A DNA stretch of 64,000 nucleotides from Bacillota bacterium (GTDB lineage: Bacteria > Bacillota > Clostridia > Acetivibrionales > DSM-1351): the NCBI GenBank assembly GCA_023400235.1, contig JAEXFI010000008.1, positions 62,001 through 126,000 of the forward strand, in the 5' to 3' direction. The notes under the pieces are model-generated. The model was not told where the DNA came from. It worked only from the letters and a program-made list of their open reading frames with translations, and searched no databases. This document shows positions 33,486 to 42,852 of the stretch, one piece after another (positions within the stretch are counted from its first letter, which is position 1; each line of letters begins with the position of its first letter). The translations under genes were made by a program, and so were the position numbers.

Positions 33486-34166
33486 ATGAAAAAGATATTA
33501 GTCGTGGATGACGAACCATCACTCAGGGACTTGATGGAATTAGTCTTAAAACGTGAAAAATATGAAGTGGCCGCAGCTGTGGACGGAAAGTCTGCCCTGG
33601 GCCTTGTCCAGGAGTTCAAGCCCGATCTTATCCTGCTGGACATAATGCTTCCTGATATGAGCGGACATGAGGTTTGCAAGCAGATAAGCGCCAAAAAGAG
33701 AATTCCTACCATAATGCTCACTGCCAGGCAGGAGACTATTGACAAGGTGCTGGGCCTTGAACTTGGCGCAGATGACTATGTAACAAAGCCCTTCGAGCTA
33801 ATGGAGCTGCTGGCCAGGATAAAAGCCCTGCTCAGACGTTCCGGCAAGGAGGAGGAGGGTGAAAGCATATGCCATCAGGATTTAAAAATAGATATGGCAA
33901 ATATGACTGTTTTAAAGGGAGACCGGGAAATCAGCCTGACGGCAAAGGAGTATCAGCTTCTGGAGCTGATGGCAAGAAATATGAAAAAGACCTTCAGCCG
34001 GGACGAACTTCTTCAGAAGGTCTGGGGTTACGACTACATGGGAGACAGCCGGGTGGTAGATATATGCATAGCCAGGCTCAGAAAGAAGATTGAGGCTGAC
34101 AGCAGTTTCCCTGTACATATTGTAACCGTATTTGGTTTGGGATATCGTTTTGCAGGTCAGGCGTAA
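33486..34166 (+). CDS. OmpR-family response regulator
   Basis: 226 residues. The receiver domain has ILVVDDEPSLRDLMEL (acidic pocket), the phospho-acceptor Asp in PDLILLDIMLPD, the Thr in IMLTARQE and the Lys in DYVTKPFE. A winged-helix output domain follows, with LTAKEYQLLELMARN...SRDELLQKVWGYDY and RVVDICIARLRKKIE. It is the DNA-binding half of a two-component system with the kinase at 34600. The two genes are separated by 433 bases filled mostly with tandem repeats. Targets unknown; the neighbouring VWA lipoprotein gene is a candidate. Confidence 0.95.
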   Translation: MKKILVVDDEPSLRDLMELVLKREKYEVAAAVDGKSALGLVQEFKPDLILLDIMLPDMSGHEVCKQISAKKRIPTIMLTARQETIDKVLGLELGADDYVTKPFELMELLARIKALLRRSGKEEEGESICHQDLKIDMANMTVLKGDREISLTAKEYQLLELMARNMKKTFSRDELLQKVWGYDYMGDSRVVDICIARLRKKIEADSSFPVHIVTVFGLGYRFAGQA

Positions 34167-34218
34167 GGCAGACCGTTACTTTTTACTAACCCATAGGAAA
34201 TATGAAAAGTGGAGGAGA

Positions 34219-34593
34219 GGTTGAAAGAAAACCACTTTCAACCCTTCGAATCTATGTCCGCATAGCGGACAGGGGGATAAAGGTTGAAAGAAAACCACTT
34301 TCAACCCTTTGAATCTATGTCCGCAGAGCGGACGGGGGGATAAAGGTTGAAAGAAAACCACTTTCAACCCTTCGAATTTATGTCCGCAGAGCGGACAGGG
34401 GGGATAAAGGTTGAAAGAAAACCACTTTCAACCCTTTGAATCTATGTCCGCATAGCGGACGGGGGGATAAAGGTTGAAAGAAAACCACTTTCAACCCTTT
34501 GAATCTATGTCCGCAGAGCGGACAGGGGGATAAAGGTTGAAAGAAAACCACTTTCAACCCTTTGAATCTATGTCCGCAGAGCGGACGGGGGGA
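34219..34593 (+). repeat. Six tandem 63-bp hairpin repeats between regulator and kinase genes
   Basis: Units start at 34219, 34282, 34345, 34409, 34472 and 34535; all are 63 bp except the third (64 bp, one extra G), and the last is cut short at its end. Each unit has two hairpins: GGTTGAAAG-AAAACCA-CTTTCAACC (9-pair stem) and GTCCGC-A(T/G)A-GCGGAC (6-pair stem, 3-base loop). The only differences are in loops, in TTCG/TTTG, or in the G-run. Each also offers TTG with AAAGG before it, giving a peptide of up to 19 codons (KENHFQPFESMSAERTGG) that stops at TAG or TAA. The last unit's G-run forms the kinase's ribosome binding site. Confidence 0.95.
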
Positions 34594-34599
34594 AAGAAA

Positions 34600-35994
34600 A
34601 TGAAATTCAGTACCAGAATGGTTTTATATTATTCCATGACATCCGTGTTGGTGCTGCTCATAGTGGGGGCAGTGGTCATAAAAAGTATTGAGAGCTACTG
34701 GATAAGCAAGGTGGACCAGCAGCTGGCAGAGCAGAATATTATGGTTCAGGACTATATAAATCAGTTGTTCCTTTTTGAGAAGAACACCACAAAGGAGCTA
34801 AATGAGCAAAATGCTAAAATGGTGTCTGCAAATCTCAGCTCGGGAGTAGGACAGCTTTTGATTTATGACAGGGATTTACGGCTGCTCAGCGGCCTGGTTG
34901 ACATATTTGAACATCCTGATTTCAGAATGGACGACTTTCAGAAGGAGGTTCTGCTGCCTGCACAAAAGGGAGATACCGTAAATTATATTCAGAACAACAT
35001 CTGCTACTATGCCTCACCGGCAAAAATAGACGGCAGGAACTCCGGAATAGTAGTAATAAGCTATAAGCTGGACCTGCTGAATCTCATACTGAACAAGGTA
35101 ATTCTTATCCTGTGTACGGGAGCTGCAATATTCTGCCTTGTAATTTTAATATTGAGCATATTCATATCCCGCAGATTGTCGGTGCCCATAAAAAAGCTTG
35201 TAATTACCACTGAAAAATATGCAAAACGTGATTTTGAGCTGGTGGATATGACCCGTAACGACGAACTTGGTCAATTGGGCAGAAGCATAAACGATATGGG
35301 ACTGCAGCTAAAGGAGCATATAGACAGGCAGAAGCAATTTGTTTCAAATGTATCTCATGAGCTATGTACTCCGCTGGCAGCTATAAAAGGCTATACGGAG
35401 TATCTGGCTGATGAGGTTATGGGAGACCCGAGCCTTGACAAGGTAATATTCCACCTGGACAATGAAACCTCCAGACTTACAAATCTGGTCAATGACCTGC
35501 TGCAAATGTCACGGATGGACTCGTCTAATGAAAAGTTTTCATTTCATAAACTGGATTTGTGGGCACTTTTGGCAGAGACAACAGAGAAAATGAGAGTCAG
35601 GGCATCAGAACACGGGATTGAATTGCGCTGCAGGCTTGAACGCAATATTCATATAGAGGCGGACAGGGATAAGCTTGTCCAGGTGCTGGTAAACCTGCTG
35701 GACAATGCCATCAAGTATTCCCGGGAGAAAACGTTTGTTGAGGTAGGTCTGGCGGCTGAAGGAGAATATGCGGTTATAACCGTGTCAGATGAAGGTATAG
35801 GTATTCCGGAAGAAGACCTGCACAAGGTTTTTGACCGCTTTTTCCGTTCACAGAATGTCTCTGGTTTTCCCGGCACAGGGCTTGGACTGTCCATATGCAA
35901 GGAAATCATAGAAGGACATAGGGGCGAAATCTGCATGCGCAGGAAGGACGCAGGGGGTACAGAGGTGAGGGTACTGCTGCCCCTTAAGTCTTGA
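34600..35994 (+). CDS. Sensor histidine kinase
   Basis: 464 residues. Transmembrane helices at about 8-27 and 168-190 enclose an extracytoplasmic sensor of about 140 residues; a HAMP-like linker follows, then HisKA with VSNVSHELCTPLAAIKGYTEYL (phospho-His near 253) and HATPase_c with LLDNAIKYS, VSDEGIGIPEEDLHKVFDRFFR and GTGLGLSICKEI. The H-box normally reads SHELRTPL; here Arg is Cys. GGGGGG at 34587-34592 precedes ATG 34600. An in-frame TTG at 34537 lies inside the last tandem repeat and is rejected. Partner of the OmpR-type regulator at 33486. Confidence 0.95.
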   Translation: MKFSTRMVLYYSMTSVLVLLIVGAVVIKSIESYWISKVDQQLAEQNIMVQDYINQLFLFEKNTTKELNEQNAKMVSANLSSGVGQLLIYDRDLRLLSGLVDIFEHPDFRMDDFQKEVLLPAQKGDTVNYIQNNICYYASPAKIDGRNSGIVVISYKLDLLNLILNKVILILCTGAAIFCLVILILSIFISRRLSVPIKKLVITTEKYAKRDFELVDMTRNDELGQLGRSINDMGLQLKEHIDRQKQFVSNVSHELCTPLAAIKGYTEYLADEVMGDPSLDKVIFHLDNETSRLTNLVNDLLQMSRMDSSNEKFSFHKLDLWALLAETTEKMRVRASEHGIELRCRLERNIHIEADRDKLVQVLVNLLDNAIKYSREKTFVEVGLAAEGEYAVITVSDEGIGIPEEDLHKVFDRFFRSQNVSGFPGTGLGLSICKEIIEGHRGEICMRRKDAGGTEVRVLLPLKS

Positions 35995-36112
35995 CCGACT
36001 ATTTCAGGAATAATGTTACAATTTTGATACAACTATGAATTATGAAAGAAATAAGCCCAATATATAATGATATTGACAAGAGAGAAAACCAAGTTAATAA
36101 GGGGGCTTTAAA

Positions 36113-36233
36113 ATGAGTGGCTTTAAAATGAGTGGCTTTAAATTGAAAGGCTTTAAATTGAAAGGCTTTAAATTAAAAGGCTTTAAAATGGCAGAATTTA
36201 AGCTGACAGGTTTTAAAAGGAAAGGTTTTATAA
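36113..36233 (+). repeat. 15-bp tandem repeat within the lipoprotein gene
   Basis: Units of GGCTTTAAAATGAGT / GGCTTTAAATTGAAA occur eight times, decaying toward the 3' end (GGTTTTAAAAGGAAA). Every unit is 15 bp, so copy-number change keeps frame. Confidence 0.95.
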
Positions 36234-37858
36234 AAAGCAGTACAAAGCAGTGGATGGCAGGCTTTATGTCACTGGTATTGGCGGCAGGAATGCTCAGCGG
36301 CTGCGGAAATTCCTCGGATACAGCCTCCGCAGGTGTCTCAGTTGCAGCGGACGCATCGGTAGATGTCAAATTCAGTAAGCCCGTTAATGGTGCTGCAGAA
36401 AATGTAAAATCCCTTGACGGTACACCAGATATCACCACAAACTACAGCATGCAGACCTCTCCCCGATCGGATGAGTATAAGGAGGAAGACCGGCAAAACC
36501 AGGGTACATATTTCAGGGACTATGGAACCAATCCGTTTAAGGATACTTCAGAAAAGCCCTTATCCACTTTTTCACTTGATGTGGATACAGCTTCCTACAC
36601 AATAGCCAGAAAGTATATAGAATCCGGTTCACTTCCCCCAAAAGAGGCCATAAGGCCGGAAGAGTTCGTAAACTATTTCAGACGGGACTATCCCTTGCCC
36701 TCAAAAGACACTTTTTCCATATATACCGAGCTGGCACCATCTGCCTTCAACAGAGGCTGTCATATACTTGAGGTAGGTGTTCAGGGCAAAGATGTGGCGG
36801 CCTCAGATATCAAACCCTCCGCCTTGACCTTTGTCATTGATGTCTCAGGTTCCATGGGTATTGACAACAGGCTGGGACTTGTTAAAAAGAGCCTGAAAAT
36901 ATTGGTGGAGCAAATGGGGGAAAATGATAAAATCGGCATAGTTGTCTATGGCACAAACGGCAGAAAGCTCCTGGAACCAACCTCTGGGGAGGACGAGGGA
37001 CAGATACTGTCAGCCATTGACAGGCTTGAACCGGAAGGCTCCACCAATGCTGCTGAGGGCTTGATTCTGGGCTATGACATGGCGTACAGGAATTATAATA
37101 AAAACGGCAACAACCGTTTAATTCTGTGCACCGACGGTGTTGCCAACCAGGGAATCACCGGTGCGGAAGATATTTTGAAAATGGTGGAGGGCTATAAGTC
37201 AAAGGGAATAACCTTGACAACCCTGGGTTTCGGCATGGACAATTTCAACGACATATTCCTTGAGACACTGGCAGACAAGGGCGACGGAAACTACGCATAC
37301 ATAGATACCCTGGAGGAAGCAAAGAAGGTATTCGTAGACCAGCTGGCCGGCACTCTGGAGGTTATAGCAAAAGATACCAAGGCTCAGATAGAGTTTGACA
37401 AGGGCAGCGTGGAGAGCTATAGGCTGATAGGGTACGAGAACAGAGCGCTGCAAGACAAGGATTTTAGAAATAACACCGTGGATGCCGGTGAAGTCGGCGC
37501 CGGACATGCGGTTACAGCCCTGTACGAACTAAAGCTCAAGAACAGCCTGGAAGGGCGGATCGGGGTTGTAAAGCTCAGGTATAAGAGTCCTGATACAGGT
37601 AAGGTTACCGAGCTAAGTAAAACCATTGACGCTGCTCAGGTAAAAGACAGCTTTTACAATGCAACTCCACGCTTTAGATTTATTTCCATGGTTGCACAGT
37701 TTGCGGAGATATTAAAGGGAAGTCCCTGGGCAAGTAATACCGGGCTGGAGGATGTTTGCAGCATTCTGGAGCACGATATTAAGGACCTGAATTGGACCAA
37801 TGAGGATAAGGGGTTTGTGAGCCTTGTAAGGAGTGCTGCTGAGCTCAAGTCCCGGTGA
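36113..37858 (+). CDS. VWA-domain lipoprotein (YfbK-like) with repeat-built N-terminus
   Basis: 581 residues. The first 45 residues are a Lys-rich pentapeptide repeat (GFKMS, GFKMS, GFKLK three times, GFKMA, EFKLT, GFKRK), followed by a hydrophobic stretch and lipobox LSGC near residue 64. The conserved part is a YfbK-type N-terminal region (TFSLDVDTASYTIARKYI), a von Willebrand A domain with MIDAS residues FVIDVSGSMG, EGSTNAAEG and LCTDGVANQG, and a C-terminal DUF3520-type domain. It is likely anchored outside the membrane and binds a protein or wall partner through a metal. GGGGG precedes the first ATG, so the repeat appears translated; starting further down the repeat would still leave a usable signal peptide. 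It follows the two-component genes by 118 bases. Confidence 0.9.
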   Translation: MSGFKMSGFKLKGFKLKGFKLKGFKMAEFKLTGFKRKGFIKSSTKQWMAGFMSLVLAAGMLSGCGNSSDTASAGVSVAADASVDVKFSKPVNGAAENVKSLDGTPDITTNYSMQTSPRSDEYKEEDRQNQGTYFRDYGTNPFKDTSEKPLSTFSLDVDTASYTIARKYIESGSLPPKEAIRPEEFVNYFRRDYPLPSKDTFSIYTELAPSAFNRGCHILEVGVQGKDVAASDIKPSALTFVIDVSGSMGIDNRLGLVKKSLKILVEQMGENDKIGIVVYGTNGRKLLEPTSGEDEGQILSAIDRLEPEGSTNAAEGLILGYDMAYRNYNKNGNNRLILCTDGVANQGITGAEDILKMVEGYKSKGITLTTLGFGMDNFNDIFLETLADKGDGNYAYIDTLEEAKKVFVDQLAGTLEVIAKDTKAQIEFDKGSVESYRLIGYENRALQDKDFRNNTVDAGEVGAGHAVTALYELKLKNSLEGRIGVVKLRYKSPDTGKVTELSKTIDAAQVKDSFYNATPRFRFISMVAQFAEILKGSPWASNTGLEDVCSILEHDIKDLNWTNEDKGFVSLVRSAAELKSR

Positions 37859-37898
37859 TGCTGTTTTAGGAAGTTTCAACTTTACATTTTACATTATT

Positions 37899-37956
37899 AA
37901 AAAGTTCCCGGCCGGTCTGTAATAAAAATGTCACAACCGGCCTTGGAACTTTTTTC
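37899..37956 (+). terminator. Terminator after VWA lipoprotein gene
   Basis: AAAAAGTTCC-(C)-GGCCGGT pairs with ACCGGCC-(TT)-GGAACTTTTTT; strong stem and T-tract. Confidence 0.9.
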
Positions 37957-38013
37957 ATTTAGACGGGTCTAATAATTTATAAGCATAACAATAAATTTTT
38001 ATGAGGTGATTCC

Positions 38014-38682
38014 ATGACCGTAAAGAAGAAATTAATAACATTAGCAGCAGCAGCAATTCTTTCGCTGTCGTTCGCCCTCAGCGGGGCAGAGGCTTCCATA
38101 CAACTTATGGATTTGCCTGATACCCAGGTTAAAGACAAAATAGTTTCCCTATATGAAAGGGGCATCATCGCAGGCACGTCAGACGGAAAATTCTCCCCAA
38201 TGTCCAGGGTGACAACAGCACAGACAATACAGTTGCTTGTGAATGCCTTTGATTTAAATCTTAACTTTGTCCGCTTTGCCAAGGAGCCCAAGGCAACCGA
38301 TTACTTTTCAAAGGCTGATGACAACGCCTGGTACGCAAATGCACTTATCATAGCTTCGGTTAACGGAGTTGAAATCAATAGAGACATTGACTTAAATCAG
38401 GTTTGGACCAGAGAGCAGTTTACAAATACTCTCGTTACCTTTATGGAGAAGCACTGCAATCTTCCCATGCTGAAAATATTGCCGGAGACAATAGCAGACG
38501 AGTCTCAGATAACCGCCGAGTACAGCGGAGCTGTTCAGAGGGCGTTGCTGTACGGGATTGTAAAGCTGGATGAAGAAGGCAATTTTTATCCTAAAGACAG
38601 ACTTACCCGCGCCGAAGCAGCCGAACAGATATATAACGCTCTGGAGTATTTACAGGCCAACGTAAAGAAAATTGTGGATTGA
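38014..38682 (+). CDS. Secreted S-layer-homology (SLH) domain protein
   Basis: 222 residues. Signal peptide MTVKKKLITLAAAAILSLSFALSGAEA. The body is three SLH-like repeats: KDKIVSLYERGIIAGTSDGKFSPMSRVTTAQTIQLL; a diverged middle one (ANALIIASVNGVEINRDIDLNQVWTREQFTNTL); and AVQRALLYGIVKLDEEGNFYPKDRLTRAEAAEQIY. SLH repeats hold proteins to pyruvylated secondary wall polymer. Nothing else is attached, so it is a small wall-associated protein of unknown use. GAGGTG precedes the ATG. Confidence 0.88.
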   Translation: MTVKKKLITLAAAAILSLSFALSGAEASIQLMDLPDTQVKDKIVSLYERGIIAGTSDGKFSPMSRVTTAQTIQLLVNAFDLNLNFVRFAKEPKATDYFSKADDNAWYANALIIASVNGVEINRDIDLNQVWTREQFTNTLVTFMEKHCNLPMLKILPETIADESQITAEYSGAVQRALLYGIVKLDEEGNFYPKDRLTRAEAAEQIYNALEYLQANVKKIVD

Positions 38683-38821
38683 GACAAAATGACAGCTTAA
38701 TTGAAAACATCAAATATTAAAATCAAAAACCAAATATTAATTCAATATTCCGGAACTTGGTGGTATAATATTGTGATAGCAAGAATTGCTGGTTTTAAAT
38801 CTATCATATCCGGAGAAAAGT

Positions 38822-40549
38822 ATGAAACAAATAATTAGACTTTTTAAACTTGCCAGGCCATGGGCAAAATATCTGGTCATTTCCACGGTTGCACTGTTTA
38901 TGATTTCAGGCATCAATCTTTTTGCACCATACATAACCTCAAAGATAATTGCAATAATGGAGGACGGTGATTACAGGTCCTCCATTAATACTGTCATATT
39001 ACTTGCCATGATACTGCTGGGCTGCTTTGCCTTAAGAGCAGTATTCCAGTTCCTGAACAACTATTTTGCCCATGTGGCGTCCTGGCGGCTTGTTGCCCGT
39101 TTACGGGGAGTTTTGTATGATCATTTTCAAAAACTGTCCATGAGCTACTACCACGATAAGCAAACCGGTCAGCTTATGTCCAGAGTCGTAAATGACATAA
39201 ACACCTTTGAAAACCTTATAGCACATGCCATTCCAGATCTTGTCACAAATATTATCACCCTGGTGGGAGTACTGGTCATACTGGTATTTATAAATCCGTT
39301 CCTGGCAATGCTGGTCTGTATACCCATACCCTTCATTGCATTTCTGTCTGTGGTGCTGCGCAAAATCCGAAAATATTTCAAGGTGGGGCAGGCCAAGATT
39401 GCCGAGCTGAACGCCGTACTTCAGGATAATTTTTCGGGCATGAAGGAAATTCAGGTTTTCAACAAACAGGAGCATGAGCTGGGAAAGGTCTCGGAAAAAT
39501 CTGAGGAGCATTCATCTGCTTTGATAAAAGCTCTTTATTACTCCGGCATTTTAAATCCCGCAGTCAATTTTATATCTTCAATCGGCACTGTCATAGTGCT
39601 TGTTGCGGGACCCTTGCTTGCACTTAGAACAGGCCTTGGCATATCCCAGGTGGTTGCCTTTCTGCTTTACCTGAACCTTTTCTATACGCCAATATCAACC
39701 CTGACCCGTGTGGTGGAAGATATGCAGCTGGCCCTGGCGGGAGCGGACAGGGTTTTTGAGGTGCTGGACACAGATCCCGACATAAAGGATAAGCCCCAGG
39801 CCAAGAAGGTGGGGAAGCTGTCCGGCTCAGTGGAGTTTAAAAATGTAAGCTTTTCTTATAAAGGTGATATTCCTGTGCTGGAGAATATAAGCTTCGAGAT
39901 AAAGGCAGGTCAGATGATAGCTCTGGTAGGACCTACAGGAGTTGGTAAAACCACGGTTTCTGCACTGATAGCAAGATTTTATGATCCAAACCAGGGAAAG
40001 GTTCTTATGGATGGAATGGATATAAGGGATATGACTTTAGAGTCCTTGAGGAATCAGCTTAGCATTGTTTTACAGGATGTTTTCCTGTTTAACGGAACAA
40101 TAGCCGAGAACATAGCATACGGCTGCAGCAATACTACCCAGGAGCAGATAGAGGAGGCGGCTAAAACCGCCTGCATACATGAGTACATTATGTCGCTGCC
40201 GGAAAAGTATCTTACTGTTATCGGGGAGAGAGGCGTCCGCCTAAGCGGAGGTCAGAAACAGAGAATATCCATTGCCAGGTCGGTTCTCAGAAATTCACCT
40301 GTGCTTATCCTGGATGAAGCAACCTCCGCAGTAGATACCGAAACCGAAACCGAGATACAGAGGGCGATAAACCAGATAGCCGGAACAAGAACACTTATTG
40401 TTATAGCCCACAGATTGTCAACCGTAAAAAGAGCAGATAAAATAATTGTTCTGGAGAATGGCAAAATAGCCGAACAGGGCCAGCATGAGGAGCTTCTTGA
40501 ACTAAAGGGTGTATACTCAAACCTCTGCAATATTCAGAGCCTGATGTAA
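38822..40549 (+). CDS. ABC transporter, fused permease and ATPase (MsbA/LmrA type exporter)
   Basis: 575 residues: six-helix transmembrane domain (about 1-310), then an ATPase with Walker A VGPTGVGKTT, Q-loop IVLQDVFLFNGTI, signature VRLSGGQKQR, Walker B PVLILDEATSAVD and the switch His in VIAHRLSTV. A half-transporter, expected to homodimerise and export a lipid, drug or peptide. The next gene, 20 bases on, is an MFS transporter. GGAGAAA precedes ATG 38822; the frame upstream from 38786 is rejected. A TATAAT at 38763-38768 could be its -10 box. Confidence 0.95.
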   Translation: MKQIIRLFKLARPWAKYLVISTVALFMISGINLFAPYITSKIIAIMEDGDYRSSINTVILLAMILLGCFALRAVFQFLNNYFAHVASWRLVARLRGVLYDHFQKLSMSYYHDKQTGQLMSRVVNDINTFENLIAHAIPDLVTNIITLVGVLVILVFINPFLAMLVCIPIPFIAFLSVVLRKIRKYFKVGQAKIAELNAVLQDNFSGMKEIQVFNKQEHELGKVSEKSEEHSSALIKALYYSGILNPAVNFISSIGTVIVLVAGPLLALRTGLGISQVVAFLLYLNLFYTPISTLTRVVEDMQLALAGADRVFEVLDTDPDIKDKPQAKKVGKLSGSVEFKNVSFSYKGDIPVLENISFEIKAGQMIALVGPTGVGKTTVSALIARFYDPNQGKVLMDGMDIRDMTLESLRNQLSIVLQDVFLFNGTIAENIAYGCSNTTQEQIEEAAKTACIHEYIMSLPEKYLTVIGERGVRLSGGQKQRISIARSVLRNSPVLILDEATSAVDTETETEIQRAINQIAGTRTLIVIAHRLSTVKRADKIIVLENGKIAEQGQHEELLELKGVYSNLCNIQSLM

Positions 40550-40569
40550 AAAACAGAAAAAGTTAGAGG

Positions 40570-41868
40570 ATGGAGAAGCCGGTGAATATAGTAAATAATA
40601 TAAAAAATCTGGGAAAGCACCCACTGATTGAATTGCTGAAAAATAACAAAGGAAATCCCCGGACCCTGATTTTGATGGAACCTCTATGGGGTATTCCCTA
40701 TAACTTAATTGCGCCGTTTGCCACACTGTATATGTATACCCAGGGAATAACCGACGTACAAATCGGACTGATTCTGTCCGTTGCCATGTTCATCCAGGTG
40801 TTTTTTTCCTTCTTTGGAGGTATAATCACCGATAAGCTGGGACGTAAATTTACAACCATGATGGGGGATTTCTTTGGCTGGTGTGTTGCATGTCTGGTTT
40901 GGGCCGTTTCAGGCAACTTTTGGTTCTTTTTGATTGCAGTTTTATTTAACAGCTTTGAGCAGATTAACCAGACTGCGTGGTATTGTTTATTGATTGAAGA
41001 TGCAGATCCCAAGGATTTGCTGGGGATATATACCTGGGCCAACATAGGGGGCCTGGTTGCAATCTTTTTTGCGCCAATTTCAGGACTTTTGATAAATTCC
41101 TTTACGGTGGTTCCCGTCGTACGTGTTTTATATATTGTTTTTGCTGTAAATATGCTTATTAAGGTGTTTATTACCTATCGGCATTGTAATGAAACCTGGC
41201 AGGGTAAGATTCGTATGGCAGAGACCAGGGATGCCTCTGTTTTACAGATGTTATATGAATACAAGGACCTGATACCAAAAGTACTGATGAATAAGGAAAT
41301 TATGAAAGTGGTAACAGTCTCTGTAATATTGCATATAACCAATCTTGTCAGTTCTAACTTTTTTAGTTTGTATGTGACGCAAAGACTGGGAATAGCAGAT
41401 CGTTACCTGGCCTTTTTTCCTATTTTGAATGCGGCTGTAATGTTGATTTTCATGATTGGAGTACAGCACCGTCTGGAAGCCATAAAATTCAGGATACCTA
41501 TGTGGATTGGTCTGGTATTGTATGCGGCCTGCTCCATTCTTCTGATACTGACACCTATTGGCAGTTTGCCGTTTATTATCATCTATGTCTTTGTTGGGGC
41601 GGTAGCAGGTGCGCTTGTCATGCCACGCAAGGATGCCCTGCTTCAGCTAAACATAAATCCCAAGGAGCGGGCACGTATCAATTCCTTGATCATGTCCGTG
41701 ACTATTGCATTTGCCTCACCCTTTGGCTACTTTACCGGCTGGCTGTCAAGTCTTGACCGCCGCCTGCCCTTTGTGTTCACTTTTACTATTCTAATTGCGG
41801 CAATCATAATCGTAGGGCGTATACGTGATCCGGAATTTGCCGAGTCCAGTGAAGGAGATAAGCCTTGA
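40570..41868 (+). CDS. MFS transporter
   Basis: About 432 residues with around 12 hydrophobic segments. GGIITDKLGRKFTTMMGD between helices 2 and 3 is the MFS signature loop. It appears cotranscribed with the ABC exporter. Substrate cannot be read; many relatives export drugs or sugars. Start uncertainty: GAGG abuts ATG 40570, whereas GGATGGAG is better spaced to GTG 40582, which would shorten it by four residues. Confidence 0.9.
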   Translation: MEKPVNIVNNIKNLGKHPLIELLKNNKGNPRTLILMEPLWGIPYNLIAPFATLYMYTQGITDVQIGLILSVAMFIQVFFSFFGGIITDKLGRKFTTMMGDFFGWCVACLVWAVSGNFWFFLIAVLFNSFEQINQTAWYCLLIEDADPKDLLGIYTWANIGGLVAIFFAPISGLLINSFTVVPVVRVLYIVFAVNMLIKVFITYRHCNETWQGKIRMAETRDASVLQMLYEYKDLIPKVLMNKEIMKVVTVSVILHITNLVSSNFFSLYVTQRLGIADRYLAFFPILNAAVMLIFMIGVQHRLEAIKFRIPMWIGLVLYAACSILLILTPIGSLPFIIIYVFVGAVAGALVMPRKDALLQLNINPKERARINSLIMSVTIAFASPFGYFTGWLSSLDRRLPFVFTFTILIAAIIIVGRIRDPEFAESSEGDKP

Positions 41869-41978
41869 GGCCAGCTGCTTTCAAGGTCTTTTCCCCTCAT
41901 TATGCCCTGTTTTCATGAAAAAATGGTGATACCTCTAATTTGAACGGTTTTCAGAACTCATGTATAATTACATGTTTT

Positions 41979-42512
41979 TTAGTATGGATATAAGTAGGTG
42001 GATACTGTAATTGTAAATACTATTGTATTCATACCGGGTGCACTTGCTTTTATCTGAATGGGCTGCTTTATACCCTGAAAACTTGAATATATCTGATACC
42101 CTTTTCCGATAAAATTTGGATTGGTGCTGACTGCCGAAGCTATACCGTTGTAGTCGGTGTAAACTGTTATTTTATTTTGATTGGTGCCCGGCATAACGAC
42201 CGTCAAATAGGGGTGGCCGGTCATAAGTTCAAAGGTAACCGGAAAATTGACTAATGGTCTGCCTTGGGAGTTTAGTGCGGCCACCATGAGAGGTTCAGTA
42301 TAGCCTCGTCCTCCAGGAGCAGCAGCTGTAGGATTTGCCAGCCTCACACTTTGCTGAAGCGGTGAGTTTACTATATCCGTCAGGTAGTCCCCGGCAGCTG
42401 CCTTTATAGGCATTGAAGGTACCAGTAGTGCCGTAAGCAGCAGAATTGCAATACAGTATCTGCCTATGGCTTTTTTACCTATAAAAAATTTCTTAGTTTT
42501 AAAAGTATTCAT
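41979..42512 (-). CDS. Secreted protein with one Ig-like (Big_1/invasin-type) domain
   Basis: 177 residues. Signal peptide with YCIAILLLTALLVPSMPIKAAA, then a beta-sandwich repeat-like domain: YTEPLMVAALNSQGRPLVNFPVTFELMTGHPYLTVV, TVYTDYNGIASAVSTNP and the closing PGMNTIVFTITV. The pattern of 'new time point, ... vtf ... dg.a.' is that of bacterial Ig-like group 1 domains. It is a small exported protein with no anchor, function unknown. AGGAGG precedes the ATG. Confidence 0.8.
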   Translation of the reverse strand: MNTFKTKKFFIGKKAIGRYCIAILLLTALLVPSMPIKAAAGDYLTDIVNSPLQQSVRLANPTAAAPGGRGYTEPLMVAALNSQGRPLVNFPVTFELMTGHPYLTVVMPGTNQNKITVYTDYNGIASAVSTNPNFIGKGYQIYSSFQGIKQPIQIKASAPGMNTIVFTITVSTYLYPY

Positions 42513-42852
42513 TTAATGAATCCTCCTTTTCCTCTTTTAATGATAATAAGGTTATTTTGGATTTGCCTTTTTACTTTTTTTTACGATATTCTACATAGAG
42601 GTATCGGCATTATTATACCATATTTAGAATTTAATGTAAGAAAAGAAAAATTAAAGAAGAATTCCCTGATACAAAGAAAATTTGCTTTAAGCGTTTCATA
42701 GCCAGTCTTACACACATTTTAGGAGCATTTGACAAAAAAACTATTGCATTAAAGTACACTCTAAGGTATAAACTTATTCCAAGGGTAAAATACAAATATT
42801 ATGATACTGATTTTTGACTGACAGGAAAAATATTTTTTTTGGAGGGCTGGAA
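42513..42852 (+). promoter_or_regulatory. Divergent intergenic region with promoter for aldo/keto reductase
   Basis: TTGCAT at 42744-42749, 17-base spacer and TATAAA at 42767-42772 make a likely promoter for the gene at 42853. A second TTGACA at 42729 has no good -10 partner. The rest of the 340 bases is AT-rich without other visible features; a 61-codon frame there looks spurious. Confidence 0.55.

Noticed and set aside
34176..34367. 63-codon minus-strand frame with a repeated LKVVFFQPLSPCPLCGHRF
   Set aside because: It is the antisense reading of the 63-bp tandem repeat; no start signal and no other support.
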